Of a stretch of 26,860 nt of DNA, positions 15,285 to 22,886 are shown in pieces. The notes under the pieces are model-generated. The model was given only the letters and a program-made list of their open reading frames with translations. It did no database searches and was not told the origin of the DNA. How positions within the stretch are numbered: the first letter of the stretch is position 1; the number at the start of each line of letters is the position of its first letter. Position numbers and translations under genes: made by a program. Source of the stretch: an uncultured Lachnospiraceae bacterium (GTDB lineage: Bacteria > Bacillota > Clostridia > Lachnospirales > Lachnospiraceae); assembly GCA_910580195.1 (NCBI GenBank), contig CAJTWA010000054.1, forward strand, positions 1-26,860. The letters are read 5' to 3'.

Positions 15285-16580
15285 TCAGGCGGCTGGCTTT
15301 TGTTCCAGAATTTTTTCAATCGTTACTAATTTTACGCAGATCACGAAAATATCTGTCGCAATCTTTAAGTCATCCAAAGTTGGGTAGGTAGGCGCAATAC
15401 GGATGGTGGTGTCCTTGGGATCCTTCCCATACGGGTATGGAGCGCCTGCCGGGGTCATGGTTACGCCGGCTTTCTTTGCCCTTGCCACAATGGCCTTTGC
15501 GCAGCCTTCCATGGCTTCAAATGCGATAAAATACCCGCCTTTGGGCGCAATCCAGCTTCCTGCCCCCCTGCCTTGCAGTTCACGTTCGAAGGTGTCGATA
15601 ATCATTTCAAATTTAGGGCGCAGGATATCCGCGTGCTTGCGCATATGCTCCGTCATACCGTAAATATCCTTGAAAAACCGTACATGGCGCAGCTGGTTTA
15701 CCTTATCGTGGCCGATGGTGGCTACCTGCATCTGCTTCTTAATTTCTACTAAATTATTTGCAGAAGCGGCGATGGCTGCCACGCCGGAACCGGGAAAACT
15801 GATTTTGGATGTGGAACAGAATTTGTACACCATATCCGGGTTCCCGGCACGCTTACATTCTGCTAAGATTTCTACCAAATTGTCTTGGTCAATGTCATAG
15901 AGGTGGTGCACCCCATAAGCGTTGTCCCAGTAAATGCGGAAATCCTTTGCCGCAGGCTTAAGCCTTGCAAAACGGCGGACAGTTTCGTCCGAATACGTAA
16001 TGCCTTGTGGGTTGGAATACTTCGGCACGCACCAGATTGCCTTGATGGCATCGTCTTTGCTGACTAAATCTTCTACCATGTCCATATCCGGGCCGGTGGG
16101 GAGCATGGGGACATTTATCATCTCAATCCCAAAATATTCCGTTATGGTAAAATGCCTGTCATACCCCGGCACTGGGCATAGGAATTTCACCTTATCCAGC
16201 TTGCACCATGGGGTATTGCCCATCACGCCGTGGGTCATGGATCTAGAAACTGTATCGTACATAATATTCAGGCTTGAATTTCCATAGATAATAATGTTGT
16301 CCGGGTGGCACTCAATCATATCCCCCAGCAGCACCTTTGCCTCCCAAATCCCGTCCAGCACCCCGTAATTCCGGCAGTCCGTCCCATCCTCACAGGTCAG
16401 GTCCGCACCGTTGCTAAGGACATCCATCATGCCCATGGACAAATCCAGCTGTTCCGCAGAGGGTTTCCCTCTGGACATATCAAGTTGCAATCCGCTTTTT
16501 GCATATTTCCTGTAAGCAGCTTCCAATGCCGTCTTTTCCTTCAATAATTCTTCCCTGCTCATTTCCTGATATGGCTGCAT
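15285..16580 (-). CDS. PLP-dependent aminotransferase, aspartate aminotransferase-like (PF12897 type)
   Basis: 431 aa, full length for this fold-type I family (MocR-like/C. glutamicum AspT type). The N-terminal LDMSRGKPSAEQLDLS, the substrate region IYGNSSLNIMYD, PKYSNPQGITYS, the PLP-anchoring DNAYGVHHL and the Schiff-base lysine in STSKISFPGSG are all present, as is the carboxylate-binding Arg in TTIRIAP. It probably interconverts aspartate/2-oxoglutarate and oxaloacetate/glutamate, though the exact amino donor is not certain. The ATG has AGGAGG 8 nt upstream, and a promoter lies at 16639-16667. It stands as a single transcription unit. Confidence 0.9.
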   Translation of the reverse strand: MQPYQEMSREELLKEKTALEAAYRKYAKSGLQLDMSRGKPSAEQLDLSMGMMDVLSNGADLTCEDGTDCRNYGVLDGIWEAKVLLGDMIECHPDNIIIYGNSSLNIMYDTVSRSMTHGVMGNTPWCKLDKVKFLCPVPGYDRHFTITEYFGIEMINVPMLPTGPDMDMVEDLVSKDDAIKAIWCVPKYSNPQGITYSDETVRRFARLKPAAKDFRIYWDNAYGVHHLYDIDQDNLVEILAECKRAGNPDMVYKFCSTSKISFPGSGVAAIAASANNLVEIKKQMQVATIGHDKVNQLRHVRFFKDIYGMTEHMRKHADILRPKFEMIIDTFERELQGRGAGSWIAPKGGYFIAFEAMEGCAKAIVARAKKAGVTMTPAGAPYPYGKDPKDTTIRIAPTYPTLDDLKIATDIFVICVKLVTIEKILEQKPAA

Positions 16581-16638
16581 GTTTCATTCCTCCTGAACTT
16601 CCTTTTTCGGGCTTTCTTCTCTTTTTTCAACCTTTCCT

Positions 16639-16667
16639 ATTATGCACCATTCCAGCCGAATTGTAAA
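16639..16667 (-). promoter_or_regulatory. Promoter of the aminotransferase gene
   Basis: Minus-strand TTTACA (16662-16667), 17-nt spacer, CATAAT (16639-16644), about 60 nt before the ATG. The rest of the 323-nt gap up to rarA (16668-16903) shows no convincing gene or terminator. An open frame of 74 codons there lacks a ribosome site. Confidence 0.7.
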
Positions 16668-16903
16668 GCATTTTCTTTGGGAAATTTACATCTGTCCGTG
16701 ATGGGAAGACTTTTGTTGGGATAATCTTTGTACGCCCATTTCTGTTCCCTAATCCTGCTGCAAATATCCGAAACCATAGATTGGGCTGGCTGGATTCTTC
16801 CTATAAAAATAGGGATGTTTGCTTTGGTGCTGCAATACAAAGCCAAATACCGGGCTGCTTTCAAAAACCTTCTTGCAAAAAGGATTCAGGCAGCATTACA
16901 ATA

Positions 16904-18223
16904 TTACATCTTTTTCAGGAAATCCAGATGGGCTTTTATCTGCTTCTCGTAACCATTTTCCGTAGGCTCATAAAATTTTGCATCTGTAAGGCCATCCGGG
17001 AGGTACTGCTGCCTGACGTAATGGCCCGGGAAATCATGGGCGTAAAGGTAGCCCTGCCCGTGCCCCAGATTTTTTGCGCCCCGGTAATGGGAATCCTGCA
17101 AATGCGCCGGGACAGGGGCAGTCTTTGTAGTCTTTACGGTTTCCATGGCACGGTCAATTGCGAGGCAGGAGGCATTGCTTTTGGGGGCGCTTGCCACATA
17201 GGCCACCGCCTGCGAAAGTATAATCTGGGCTTCCGGCATCCCCACCCGTTCCACGGCTTGGGCGGCGCTTACCGAGAGCACCAGCGCATTTGGATCCGCG
17301 TTCCCCACATCCTCAGATGCGCAAATCATAATCCGCCTTGCAATAAACTTGATGTCCTCCCCTGCATAAAGCATTTTCGCAAGGTAATAAATTGCGGCGT
17401 CCGGGTCAGAGCCCCGCATGCTCTTGATAAAGGCGGAAATGGTGTCATAGTGGTTATCCCCGGTTTTGTCGTACTGCACCACCCGTTTCTGGATACATTC
17501 CGACGCAACGGCAAGGGTAATATGGATTTTCCCGTCTTCGCTCCTTGGGGTAGTAAGGACGCCCAGCTCTATAGCCGTCAGCGCAGCCCTTGCGTCCCCG
17601 TTCGCCACATCGGCCAGAAATTCTAAAGCATCCTCATCCACTTCGGCCTGAAAGCTGCCCATGCCTTTTTCCTTGTCTGTGACAGCCCTCTGCAAGATTT
17701 TTTTGATGTCCTCTTTCTCCAAAGGCTTTAACTCAAAAACAACAGAACGGGACAGCAGCGCCCCGTTTACTTCAAAATATGGATTTTCCGTGGTAGCCCC
17801 AATTAAGATGACTGTTCCGTCCTCCACAAAGGGCAGGAGGTAGTCTTGCTGGGATTTATTGAAACGGTGGATTTCATCAATGAAAAGTATGGTTTTTTTC
17901 CCATACATCCCTTGGCTGTCTTTTGCTTTTTGCACCACCTCTTCCATATCTTTTTTTCCTGCGGAAGTAGCGTTGATTTGGGTAAATTCTGCGCTGGTGG
18001 TATTGGCAATGACTTTGGCAAGGGTCGTTTTTCCTGTGCCGGGCGGGCCGTAGAAAATAATAGAACTGAGCTTATCGGCTTGGATGGCCCGGTATAGAAG
18101 CTTATCTTTTCCTATTATATGCTGCTGGCCTGCAACCTCGTCTAAAGTAGCGGGGCGCAGGCGGCTGGCTAGGGGGGATTCCTTCTCTTGGTTCTGTTCC
18201 CTCATATAATCAAATAAATCCAT
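16904..18223 (-). CDS. rarA: Replication-associated recombination ATPase RarA/MgsA
   Basis: About 439 aa AAA+ protein related to clamp loaders; it acts at stalled forks and on single-stranded DNA ends. It starts MDLFDYMREQNQ, the usual RarA N-terminus. Walker A GPPGTGKTT (about 59-67), Walker B ILFIDEIHRF, sensor 1 IGATTENPYFEVN and the C-terminal tetramerisation region with SHYRGAKNLGHGQGYLYAHD are present. I choose the ATG at 18223, which lies 11 nt after AAAGGAGG. The frame continues upstream through a 43-bp repeat (possible GTG at 18289), but those residues are not family-like. Another ATG at 18230 is better spaced but in a different frame. The promoter is at 18376-18404. Confidence 0.92.
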   Translation of the reverse strand: MDLFDYMREQNQEKESPLASRLRPATLDEVAGQQHIIGKDKLLYRAIQADKLSSIIFYGPPGTGKTTLAKVIANTTSAEFTQINATSAGKKDMEEVVQKAKDSQGMYGKKTILFIDEIHRFNKSQQDYLLPFVEDGTVILIGATTENPYFEVNGALLSRSVVFELKPLEKEDIKKILQRAVTDKEKGMGSFQAEVDEDALEFLADVANGDARAALTAIELGVLTTPRSEDGKIHITLAVASECIQKRVVQYDKTGDNHYDTISAFIKSMRGSDPDAAIYYLAKMLYAGEDIKFIARRIMICASEDVGNADPNALVLSVSAAQAVERVGMPEAQIILSQAVAYVASAPKSNASCLAIDRAMETVKTTKTAPVPAHLQDSHYRGAKNLGHGQGYLYAHDFPGHYVRQQYLPDGLTDAKFYEPTENGYEKQIKAHLDFLKKM

Positions 18224-18244
18224 GGGGCATGGTTCCTCCTTTAT

Positions 18245-18330
18245 ACTGGCTGGGTAATCCTTTTCCATTTCACATGGCTGTCCTTCCACTGGCTGGGTAG
18301 CCCTTATCCATTGATATGGCTATCCTTTTG
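18245..18330. repeat. 43-bp tandem duplication upstream of rarA
   Basis: Units 18245-18287 and 18288-18330 both begin ACTGGCTGGGTA and contain ATGGCT-TCCTT. They lie in the rarA leader between promoter and ribosome site. Confidence 0.85.
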
Positions 18331-18375
18331 CTGTGCCCTGCAGCCATGGCTGGTTCATTTTCATGTACCCAACCA

Positions 18376-18404
18376 ATCATACCACACCCCTGCTGATCCG
18401 TCAC
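18376..18404 (-). promoter_or_regulatory. Promoter of rarA
   Basis: Minus-strand GTGACG (18399-18404), 17-nt spacer, TATGAT (18376-18381) with a TGG extended -10. It sits just past the response-regulator terminator. Confidence 0.6.
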
Positions 18405-18413
18405 CTGTTTTTC

Positions 18414-18444
18414 CAAAAAGAAACCGTAAATTTTATGCGGTTTC
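18414..18444 (-). terminator. Terminator overlapping the response-regulator stop codon
   Basis: On the minus strand GAAACCG, 11-nt loop containing the TAA stop, CGGTTTC, then five T. The gene's last codons form the left arm. Confidence 0.75.
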
Positions 18445-19131
18445 ATCAAAAAGGATTTCCCGGTAACGTTTCCTGATATCGGCAAGGTAACGCCGGGACA
18501 CCGGAACCCTCTGGCCGCAGACAATCAGCTCATTGCCGTTCATCCTGTCCACTTGGTACATATTTACAATAAAGCTTTGGTGGCATCTGGAAAATATGTC
18601 CCCGCAGACCTGTTTGGCAATTTCGTTCAGTTTCCCGGTACATTCCTGAATCCGGCCGTCCCGGCAGTGGATAAATACCGTATGCTCCCGGCTGCTGACA
18701 TACAGGATTTTCCCATAGGGGATGGAGCCTGCCTGCCCCCGCCAGCGGAACCACAGGGAATTTTCCTTCTCTTTTTCCATATGGTGGGAAACCCGTTCCA
18801 GCAGGGAGTCCAAATCTTCTTGTTTCACGGGCTTAATGAGATACTGTATTGCATACAGGTCATATGCCTCCCGGTAAAAGGCATCGCTGGAGGAAATAAA
18901 GCAGATGGCTGCATCCTCCACTTCTTCCCGTAGCTGCCCTGCCAGCTCAATGCCGCTTATGGTGTCCATATAAATGTCAATCAAGTACAGGCCAAAACGT
19001 TTCCCGCGGCCCTTCACGTCCTCTAACAGCTGTTTTGCGCCAGAATAAAGCACTGCGTCATGGTTGCCATTCAGCAGCGCTTTCAGCCGTAAAGCATCTT
19101 GGCGGCAGTCATCACAGATTGCAATTTTCAT
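18433..19131 (-). CDS. LytTR-family response regulator (REC-LytTR), no adjacent kinase
   Basis: 232 aa. The receiver domain has the acidic pair D7-D8, a phospho-acceptor Asp near D52 (YLIDIYMD) and the conserved Lys in LIKPV (about K100). The LytTR output domain starts around residue 135, with ILYVSSREHTVFIHCRDG and FSRCHQSFIVNMYQVD. AgrA/VirR-type regulators of this form work with a membrane histidine kinase of the HPK10 type, but none is encoded here. The ATG has GAGGTAGG just upstream. An extended -10 promoter and structured leader lie at 19150-19240. Targets are unknown. The neighbouring deacetylase is transcribed toward it and could be read through. Confidence 0.88.
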   Translation of the reverse strand: MKIAICDDCRQDALRLKALLNGNHDAVLYSGAKQLLEDVKGRGKRFGLYLIDIYMDTISGIELAGQLREEVEDAAICFISSSDAFYREAYDLYAIQYLIKPVKQEDLDSLLERVSHHMEKEKENSLWFRWRGQAGSIPYGKILYVSSREHTVFIHCRDGRIQECTGKLNEIAKQVCGDIFSRCHQSFIVNMYQVDRMNGNELIVCGQRVPVSRRYLADIRKRYREILFDETA

Positions 19132-19149
19132 AAACCTACCTCGCTCGTT

Positions 19150-19240
19150 TCCTTCTATGTACTATGCCAAGCGCATCTTGATGGCATGGCAGGCTATGTA
19201 CATTTCAGCGTTATGTATAATAGCTATTTTTATTATACCA
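19150..19240 (-). promoter_or_regulatory. Response-regulator promoter and structured leader
   Basis: Minus-strand TGG followed by TATAAT (19232-19237), an extended -10 without a good -35. The leader can form TACAT-9 nt-ATGTA (about 19199-19217) and then ATGCCA/TGGCAT (about 19163-19186). The block CATAGCCTGCCATGCCAT matches the leader at 29-47 in 16 of 19 positions. Confidence 0.55.
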
Positions 19241-19306
19241 AAAACAAGCGGGAAAAACGGGGTATTTTTGTCCGGAATAAGGTTAATTTTGACGACCCGT
19301 CATTTT

Positions 19307-20053
19307 TCACTCAAACAGAAGCTGGTCTACGGTGACAAATTCATATCCCTGCTTCTGCAAGGTGTCAATAATCTCCATTGCCGCGGTGACGGAGGTTTCA
19401 TAGCCGTCGTGCATCAGGATAATATCGTCCTCCTCTACGTTTTTCATGACTTTCTCTACAATCTTTGCATGGTTCTGGCTGGACCAGTCCAAGGTATCCA
19501 CGTCCCAAAGCACTTCCACCATGTTCACCTCCCCGTCCAGCTTCTCATGCCAGTCCCCAAAAGGCGGGCGCAGGTAAGAGGGGTATACCCCGGTGATCCC
19601 GTAAATCAGTTCGTTGGTACGGCTGACTTGGCTGCAGGCCTGCTCCATAGGCAGCTTGCTGAGCTGCTCGTGCTTATAGGAATGGTTCCCGATTAAATGG
19701 CCGTCCGCTTGGATTTGCTTTACAATCTCGGGATACTTTTCCACTTCCTCCCCCAGCAGGAAAAAGGTTGCCTTCACGTTCCGTTCCTTTAAGGCTGCCA
19801 GCATTTCCGGGGTATATTGGGGGTTGGGGCCATCGTCGAAGGTAAGGGCTATCTTTTTCTTTTCCGCTGGCGCTGCGTCCTTTGGCTGGGCGCTGGAGGC
19901 CTGCCTGGTTTCCTCAAAATGCCCGGCCGCTGCCAGAAAGCCCTGTTTTAACATTGCGCCTTTCCCTGTCCCAGTGAGGATGAGGCCCAGCAGCAGGCAA
20001 ATGCAGCAAGTGTCGAAGAGCAGGAACTTTTTCCAGATTTTCTTTCCTTTCAT
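19307..20053 (-). CDS. Membrane-anchored polysaccharide deacetylase (NodB/CE4)
   Basis: 248 aa. Residues about 8-29 form a single N-terminal membrane anchor, a short linker follows, and the NodB domain faces outside. All CE4 motifs are visible: TFDDGPNP (D73, D74), the metal-binding H124 and H128 in HSYKH, RPPFGD (R162), DVDTLDW and LMHDG (H215). It likely removes acetyl groups from peptidoglycan GlcNAc or MurNAc, or from another surface glycan, which often gives lysozyme resistance; the substrate is inferred. The ATG is preceded by GGAG at about 10 nt. The gap of 128 bp to the upstream DUF5808 gene holds no strong promoter, so it may be co-transcribed with it. Confidence 0.92.
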   Translation of the reverse strand: MKGKKIWKKFLLFDTCCICLLLGLILTGTGKGAMLKQGFLAAAGHFEETRQASSAQPKDAAPAEKKKIALTFDDGPNPQYTPEMLAALKERNVKATFFLLGEEVEKYPEIVKQIQADGHLIGNHSYKHEQLSKLPMEQACSQVSRTNELIYGITGVYPSYLRPPFGDWHEKLDGEVNMVEVLWDVDTLDWSSQNHAKIVEKVMKNVEEDDIILMHDGYETSVTAAMEIIDTLQKQGYEFVTVDQLLFE

Positions 20054-20181
20054 CCACTGAATACTCCATCGGTGTTTCCCTAAAATATATGATGGGAGGG
20101 GTGTCCTTTATTCAGGATAACCAGAACCGCGTAATCCCTTTAGACCTGCAAACATCTTCTACCATAAGGGCAAATGGAGAA

Positions 20182-21618
20182 TCACCTGCCGCCGCAATAG
20201 CCCTCATATGCCCGCCGTGTTTCCTCCCCGTCGCTGCCCCCAAGGAGATACCAGCTGCCATCTGTACATTCCACCAATAAAAAGGGCGGTTCCTTGGGAT
20301 TTAAGCAGACCTCCAAATCCCGCCGTTCCGTTTCCCAATAATAATTGCCTTTCGCCAAATGTTCCATGGAAGTCCCGCTCTTCCTGCTGATTTCGGGCAG
20401 CTCTTCCAGCAAATCCGCCCGCTTGATATCTTCCTGCGGAATCTGGTATTCTGTTTTCCATTGCCCCGATACCAGCATCCCATTTCCATAGGAAAGGGAA
20501 ATGGGGGTAAAGTCCTCCAGAATCACCCATCCACATGTCAGAGCCATGATAAGGAATACCGCAAACAGGGCAACCACCGTCACGTATCTCATCAGCGGCT
20601 TTGCCATATTTGAGGTAATGCCTAAGCCAGTCCGAGCTTCTACAAAGGAACGGCTGTCGTTCTTATTATAGTAAATCATGCCCCAAATCCAATGTTTATC
20701 ATCATCCTCCCCCACCATTGGCTCACCGGCCAAATATTTCTGGCTGGCCTTCTGTATTTTTTTCCAACAGCAAAATATGAGCGTTATGCTGGCGGCGCCA
20801 AACAGGAAGCTGGCAGCAGACACCATCCACGGGAACAACCGGGGCGGAAGATGGAAGGAGAGCAGCAGACACCAGCTAAAGGCTCCTGTCAGCCAAGCCA
20901 TCTCCGTACAGAACCTGCCCAGATGGTACCTTCGGATTCCTGCAACCTGCAGGTTCACTTGGCTGTTGTAAGTCAGCACATTTACCCTCTGCTTATCATA
21001 AAACCTCAAATACACCAGAAAACACCATGCAGCGCATGACGTTGCAAGCAGCGTGGATTCCACCGCCAGCAGCCCGGGCAGCCATGGGCGGTGCCATGCG
21101 TGGTACAAAAAAAGCTCGGCAGCCGGCGCAAGCAGGGCAAAAATGCAGCCTGCATAAATGGCTTTCCGGGGAGATTTCTGTTTTGGCGCCCCTGCTGCCG
21201 TCACGTCAACCAGAATTTCCTCACTGCCTTCCGTTATTCCCTCCTTAGGCAAGGAAGCAAGGTATTCCCGCTTCTGCTGAAGCATCCTGATATTCGCCCT
21301 GCGGAACGGAAGGAGCAGGAACACAAATGTAAAAAATATCCACACAGTCACCCCCGTAATAAGCAAAGATTCATGCTTTGGCAGCAGCGTCAGGAAATAT
21401 ACCAGCAGGCAGAGCAACGCATACCGCTTCAGTTCCTGTTTATAAAGTTTCTTGATTTCCTGCACCTGCGGATGCTCCCTTGCCCCTTCCCACAAGGCCA
21501 CCCCAAACTGTGCCCCATTTTTCTCCCCTGCCAAAAACCAAAATGCCCCAAATATAATAGGCAGTATTGGCAGCATAAAAACTGCCATAATAATTCTCAA
21601 TGCCATAGCTTGCACCAT
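20182..21618 (-). CDS. DUF5808/PH-like multi-pass membrane protein
   Basis: 478 aa with about nine hydrophobic segments. The stretch DKHWIWGMIYYNKNDSRSF followed by GLGITSN (about residues 300-335) matches DUF5808. The last 110 residues after the final membrane segment look like a bacterial PH-like domain. The N-terminal part has the DUF1648-like arrangement common in this family. Such proteins are typically encoded next to a YtrA-type GntR regulator, as here (120 bp downstream of it), and are SdpI-like in general layout, but no molecular function is known. The ATG at 21618 has AGGAAGGA very close. The GTG three bases on is better spaced. Confidence 0.75.
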   Translation of the reverse strand: MVQAMALRIIMAVFMLPILPIIFGAFWFLAGEKNGAQFGVALWEGAREHPQVQEIKKLYKQELKRYALLCLLVYFLTLLPKHESLLITGVTVWIFFTFVFLLLPFRRANIRMLQQKREYLASLPKEGITEGSEEILVDVTAAGAPKQKSPRKAIYAGCIFALLAPAAELFLYHAWHRPWLPGLLAVESTLLATSCAAWCFLVYLRFYDKQRVNVLTYNSQVNLQVAGIRRYHLGRFCTEMAWLTGAFSWCLLLSFHLPPRLFPWMVSAASFLFGAASITLIFCCWKKIQKASQKYLAGEPMVGEDDDKHWIWGMIYYNKNDSRSFVEARTGLGITSNMAKPLMRYVTVVALFAVFLIMALTCGWVILEDFTPISLSYGNGMLVSGQWKTEYQIPQEDIKRADLLEELPEISRKSGTSMEHLAKGNYYWETERRDLEVCLNPKEPPFLLVECTDGSWYLLGGSDGEETRRAYEGYCGGR

Positions 21619-21738
21619 TCCTTCCTACATATATGTGTCTGCCATCTGCCTTTCCTATTCCAGCAATGCTTTCGCAGGACGTTCATAGGCATCAGCGGTA
21701 TCTGCAATCCCTTCACAGGCGGCCTATACTGTAAGTGC

Positions 21739-22107
21739 TTACGGCGAACCATAGGCGTCCCTGCAGATCCTTAAAAATTCTTCTTGGGAAATCCCCGCAA
21801 TTTTCGCTTCTGCGGCCAGCAGCCCCAGTTCCTTCCCCACCTTCCTTTCCACTGCCTTTTTCTTCCCGCTGGCACATTGGACAATGGCTCCGCTGCGCCT
21901 GTCCGTGATGATATACCCTTCCTGCTTCAGAAGCTGGTACGCCTTATTTACTGTCATTGTGTTAATGCCAACCTCGCTGGCAAGGGCGCGGATGGTGGGG
22001 AGCCGGTCCCCATCCATAAAAATGCCGTCTGCCACTGCCTGCACAATTTCGTCCCGGATTTGCTGGTAAATGGGGGTGGAGCTGGCAAAATCCAGTTTCA
22101 TTACCAT
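21739..22107 (-). CDS. GntR-family regulator, YtrA type
   Basis: 122 aa. Winged helix: PIYQQIRDEIVQAVADG, then LPTIRALASEVGINTMTVNKAY, and GYIITDRRSGAIV. Only a short tail follows instead of a large effector domain, which defines the YtrA subgroup. These usually repress their own operon with a membrane or ABC transporter cargo, here the DUF5808 protein. The ATG at 22107 has AAAGGA 9 nt upstream. A perfect 5-4-5 palindrome at 22138-22151, between promoter and gene, is the probable operator. The final codons run into a GTAAG/CTTAC palindrome. Confidence 0.92.
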   Translation of the reverse strand: MVMKLDFASSTPIYQQIRDEIVQAVADGIFMDGDRLPTIRALASEVGINTMTVNKAYQLLKQEGYIITDRRSGAIVQCASGKKKAVERKVGKELGLLAAEAKIAGISQEEFLRICRDAYGSP

Positions 22108-22137
22108 AATCGGTAGTCCTTTCTCTTTTTAAAATGC

Positions 22138-22200
22138 ATGATCCGTATCATTTGCCTTATTTGTATTATATATAGTAATATAAATAATATAAAAAGTCAA
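22138..22200 (-). promoter_or_regulatory. GntR promoter with palindromic operator
   Basis: Minus-strand TTGACT (22195-22200), 17-nt AT-only spacer, TACTAT (22172-22177). Downstream ATGAT-CCGT-ATCAT (22138-22151) is a perfect inverted repeat, well placed for autorepression. Confidence 0.7.
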
Positions 22201-22383
22201 TAGAGGTTGGGATAGATTTCGGAAAATCTGAGGATATTTGGGTGATATGGCAAAAGAGAAAGAGAAAAAGAAAAAGCAAGAGAAGGCCTCTGTGGGACGG
22301 ACGGCGATTGTGGGCATCAAACTGTTTCCGCCACTATCGCAATTGTATCCCCTTTTGGTTCTTTCCACTATAGAAGAAAAGAA

Positions 22384-22422
22384 GAATCCCCAAACTGTAC
22401 TGCCTATACGGTTTGGAGATTC
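22384..22422. terminator. Strong hairpin, probable terminator
   Basis: Sixteen-base arms (22384-22399, 22407-22422), paired throughout apart from a few G-U pairs, with loop about 7 nt. The minus-strand side is followed by a pyrimidine/U-rich run (TTCTTCTTTTCTTCT) and the plus side by CTTTCTTT, so it can end transcripts from clpB and the structured element before the GntR promoter. Confidence 0.65.
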
Positions 22423-22447
22423 CTTTCTTTGCCAACATGGACTTTTT

Positions 22448-22491
22448 GCATCTTTTTTGCATCTTTTTTGCATCTTTTTTGTATCTTTTTA
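22448..22491. repeat. 11-bp tandem repeat with phased A-tracts
   Basis: Four units of GCATCTTTTTT (last one GTATC) with exact 11-bp period. A/T tracts at this spacing are close to the helical repeat and should bend the DNA. There is no gene here. Confidence 0.9.
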
Positions 22492-22571
22492 CCTAATAAC
22501 ATTCTAGCGTTTGCAAAAACCTCTTTTTATATGCTTTTAAAAAGGGAAAGCCTGCTATCGCCTTATTCCTA

Positions 22572-22817
22572 CAGCGAACTGTTTCTTTTTCAATACACAG
22601 GCAGTTCAGGATAGCCCTTCCTCTAAGCAAACACTTCATGGGCGTCCTTAGCGGAGGCGAAATCCACTGCTTACGCAGACTTAGGGATGAAGGCTTTCCT
22701 GAAATCCCTTAGTCGGAGTTGGCAGTTAGTTCGCCGGAACGTTGCCCAGTTTGCGTGGGGAAGGGCTATCCTGAACTGCCGTCCGGTTCCAAAAATTATA
22801 TAATTGCATTATTCGCC
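22572..22817. ncRNA. Large structured inverted-repeat element
   Basis: A perfect 22-bp inverted repeat (22600-22621 and 22759-22780, beginning GGCAGTTCAGGATAGCCC) encloses 137 nt that keeps pairing inward: GCAAAC/GTTTGC (22627-22632 with 22749-22754), GGGC/GCCC (22640-22643 with 22744-22747), CTGC-TTAC-GCAG (around 22667-22678) and an apical GGGAT/ATCCC hairpin (22684-22706). Flanks outside the repeat match the short copy at 3310-3400. The transcribed strand is not certain. A minus-strand promoter lies at 22829-22857. It may be a structured RNA or a non-autonomous mobile element; 6S-like rod architecture is a guess. Confidence 0.55.
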
Positions 22818-22828
22818 ATAGTACTAGG

Positions 22829-22857
22829 ATATTATCCTACAAACTTCTGTTATGCAA
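22829..22857 (-). promoter_or_regulatory. Possible promoter into the structured element
   Basis: Minus-strand TTGCAT, 17-nt spacer, TAATAT (22829-22834), about 45-50 nt before the right arm of the inverted repeat and just after the clpB stop codon. A second weaker TATAAT lies near 22797-22802. Confidence 0.45.
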
Positions 22858-22886
22858 GCATCTACATGATAGGTTGATAGGTTCCC

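Noticed and set aside
16640..16864. 74-codon minus-strand frame between rarA and the aminotransferase
   Set aside because: No ribosome site, no recognisable sequence, and it runs across the aminotransferase promoter.
22129..22507. Short frames of 114 (minus) and 89 (plus) codons around the 11-bp repeats
   Set aside because: They span a promoter, a terminator hairpin and a microsatellite; composition is low complexity.
22600..22780. T-box, ribosomal or tRNA-like RNA
   Set aside because: No T-box core, no rRNA signature and no tRNA arms; the long perfect outer stem does not fit these.
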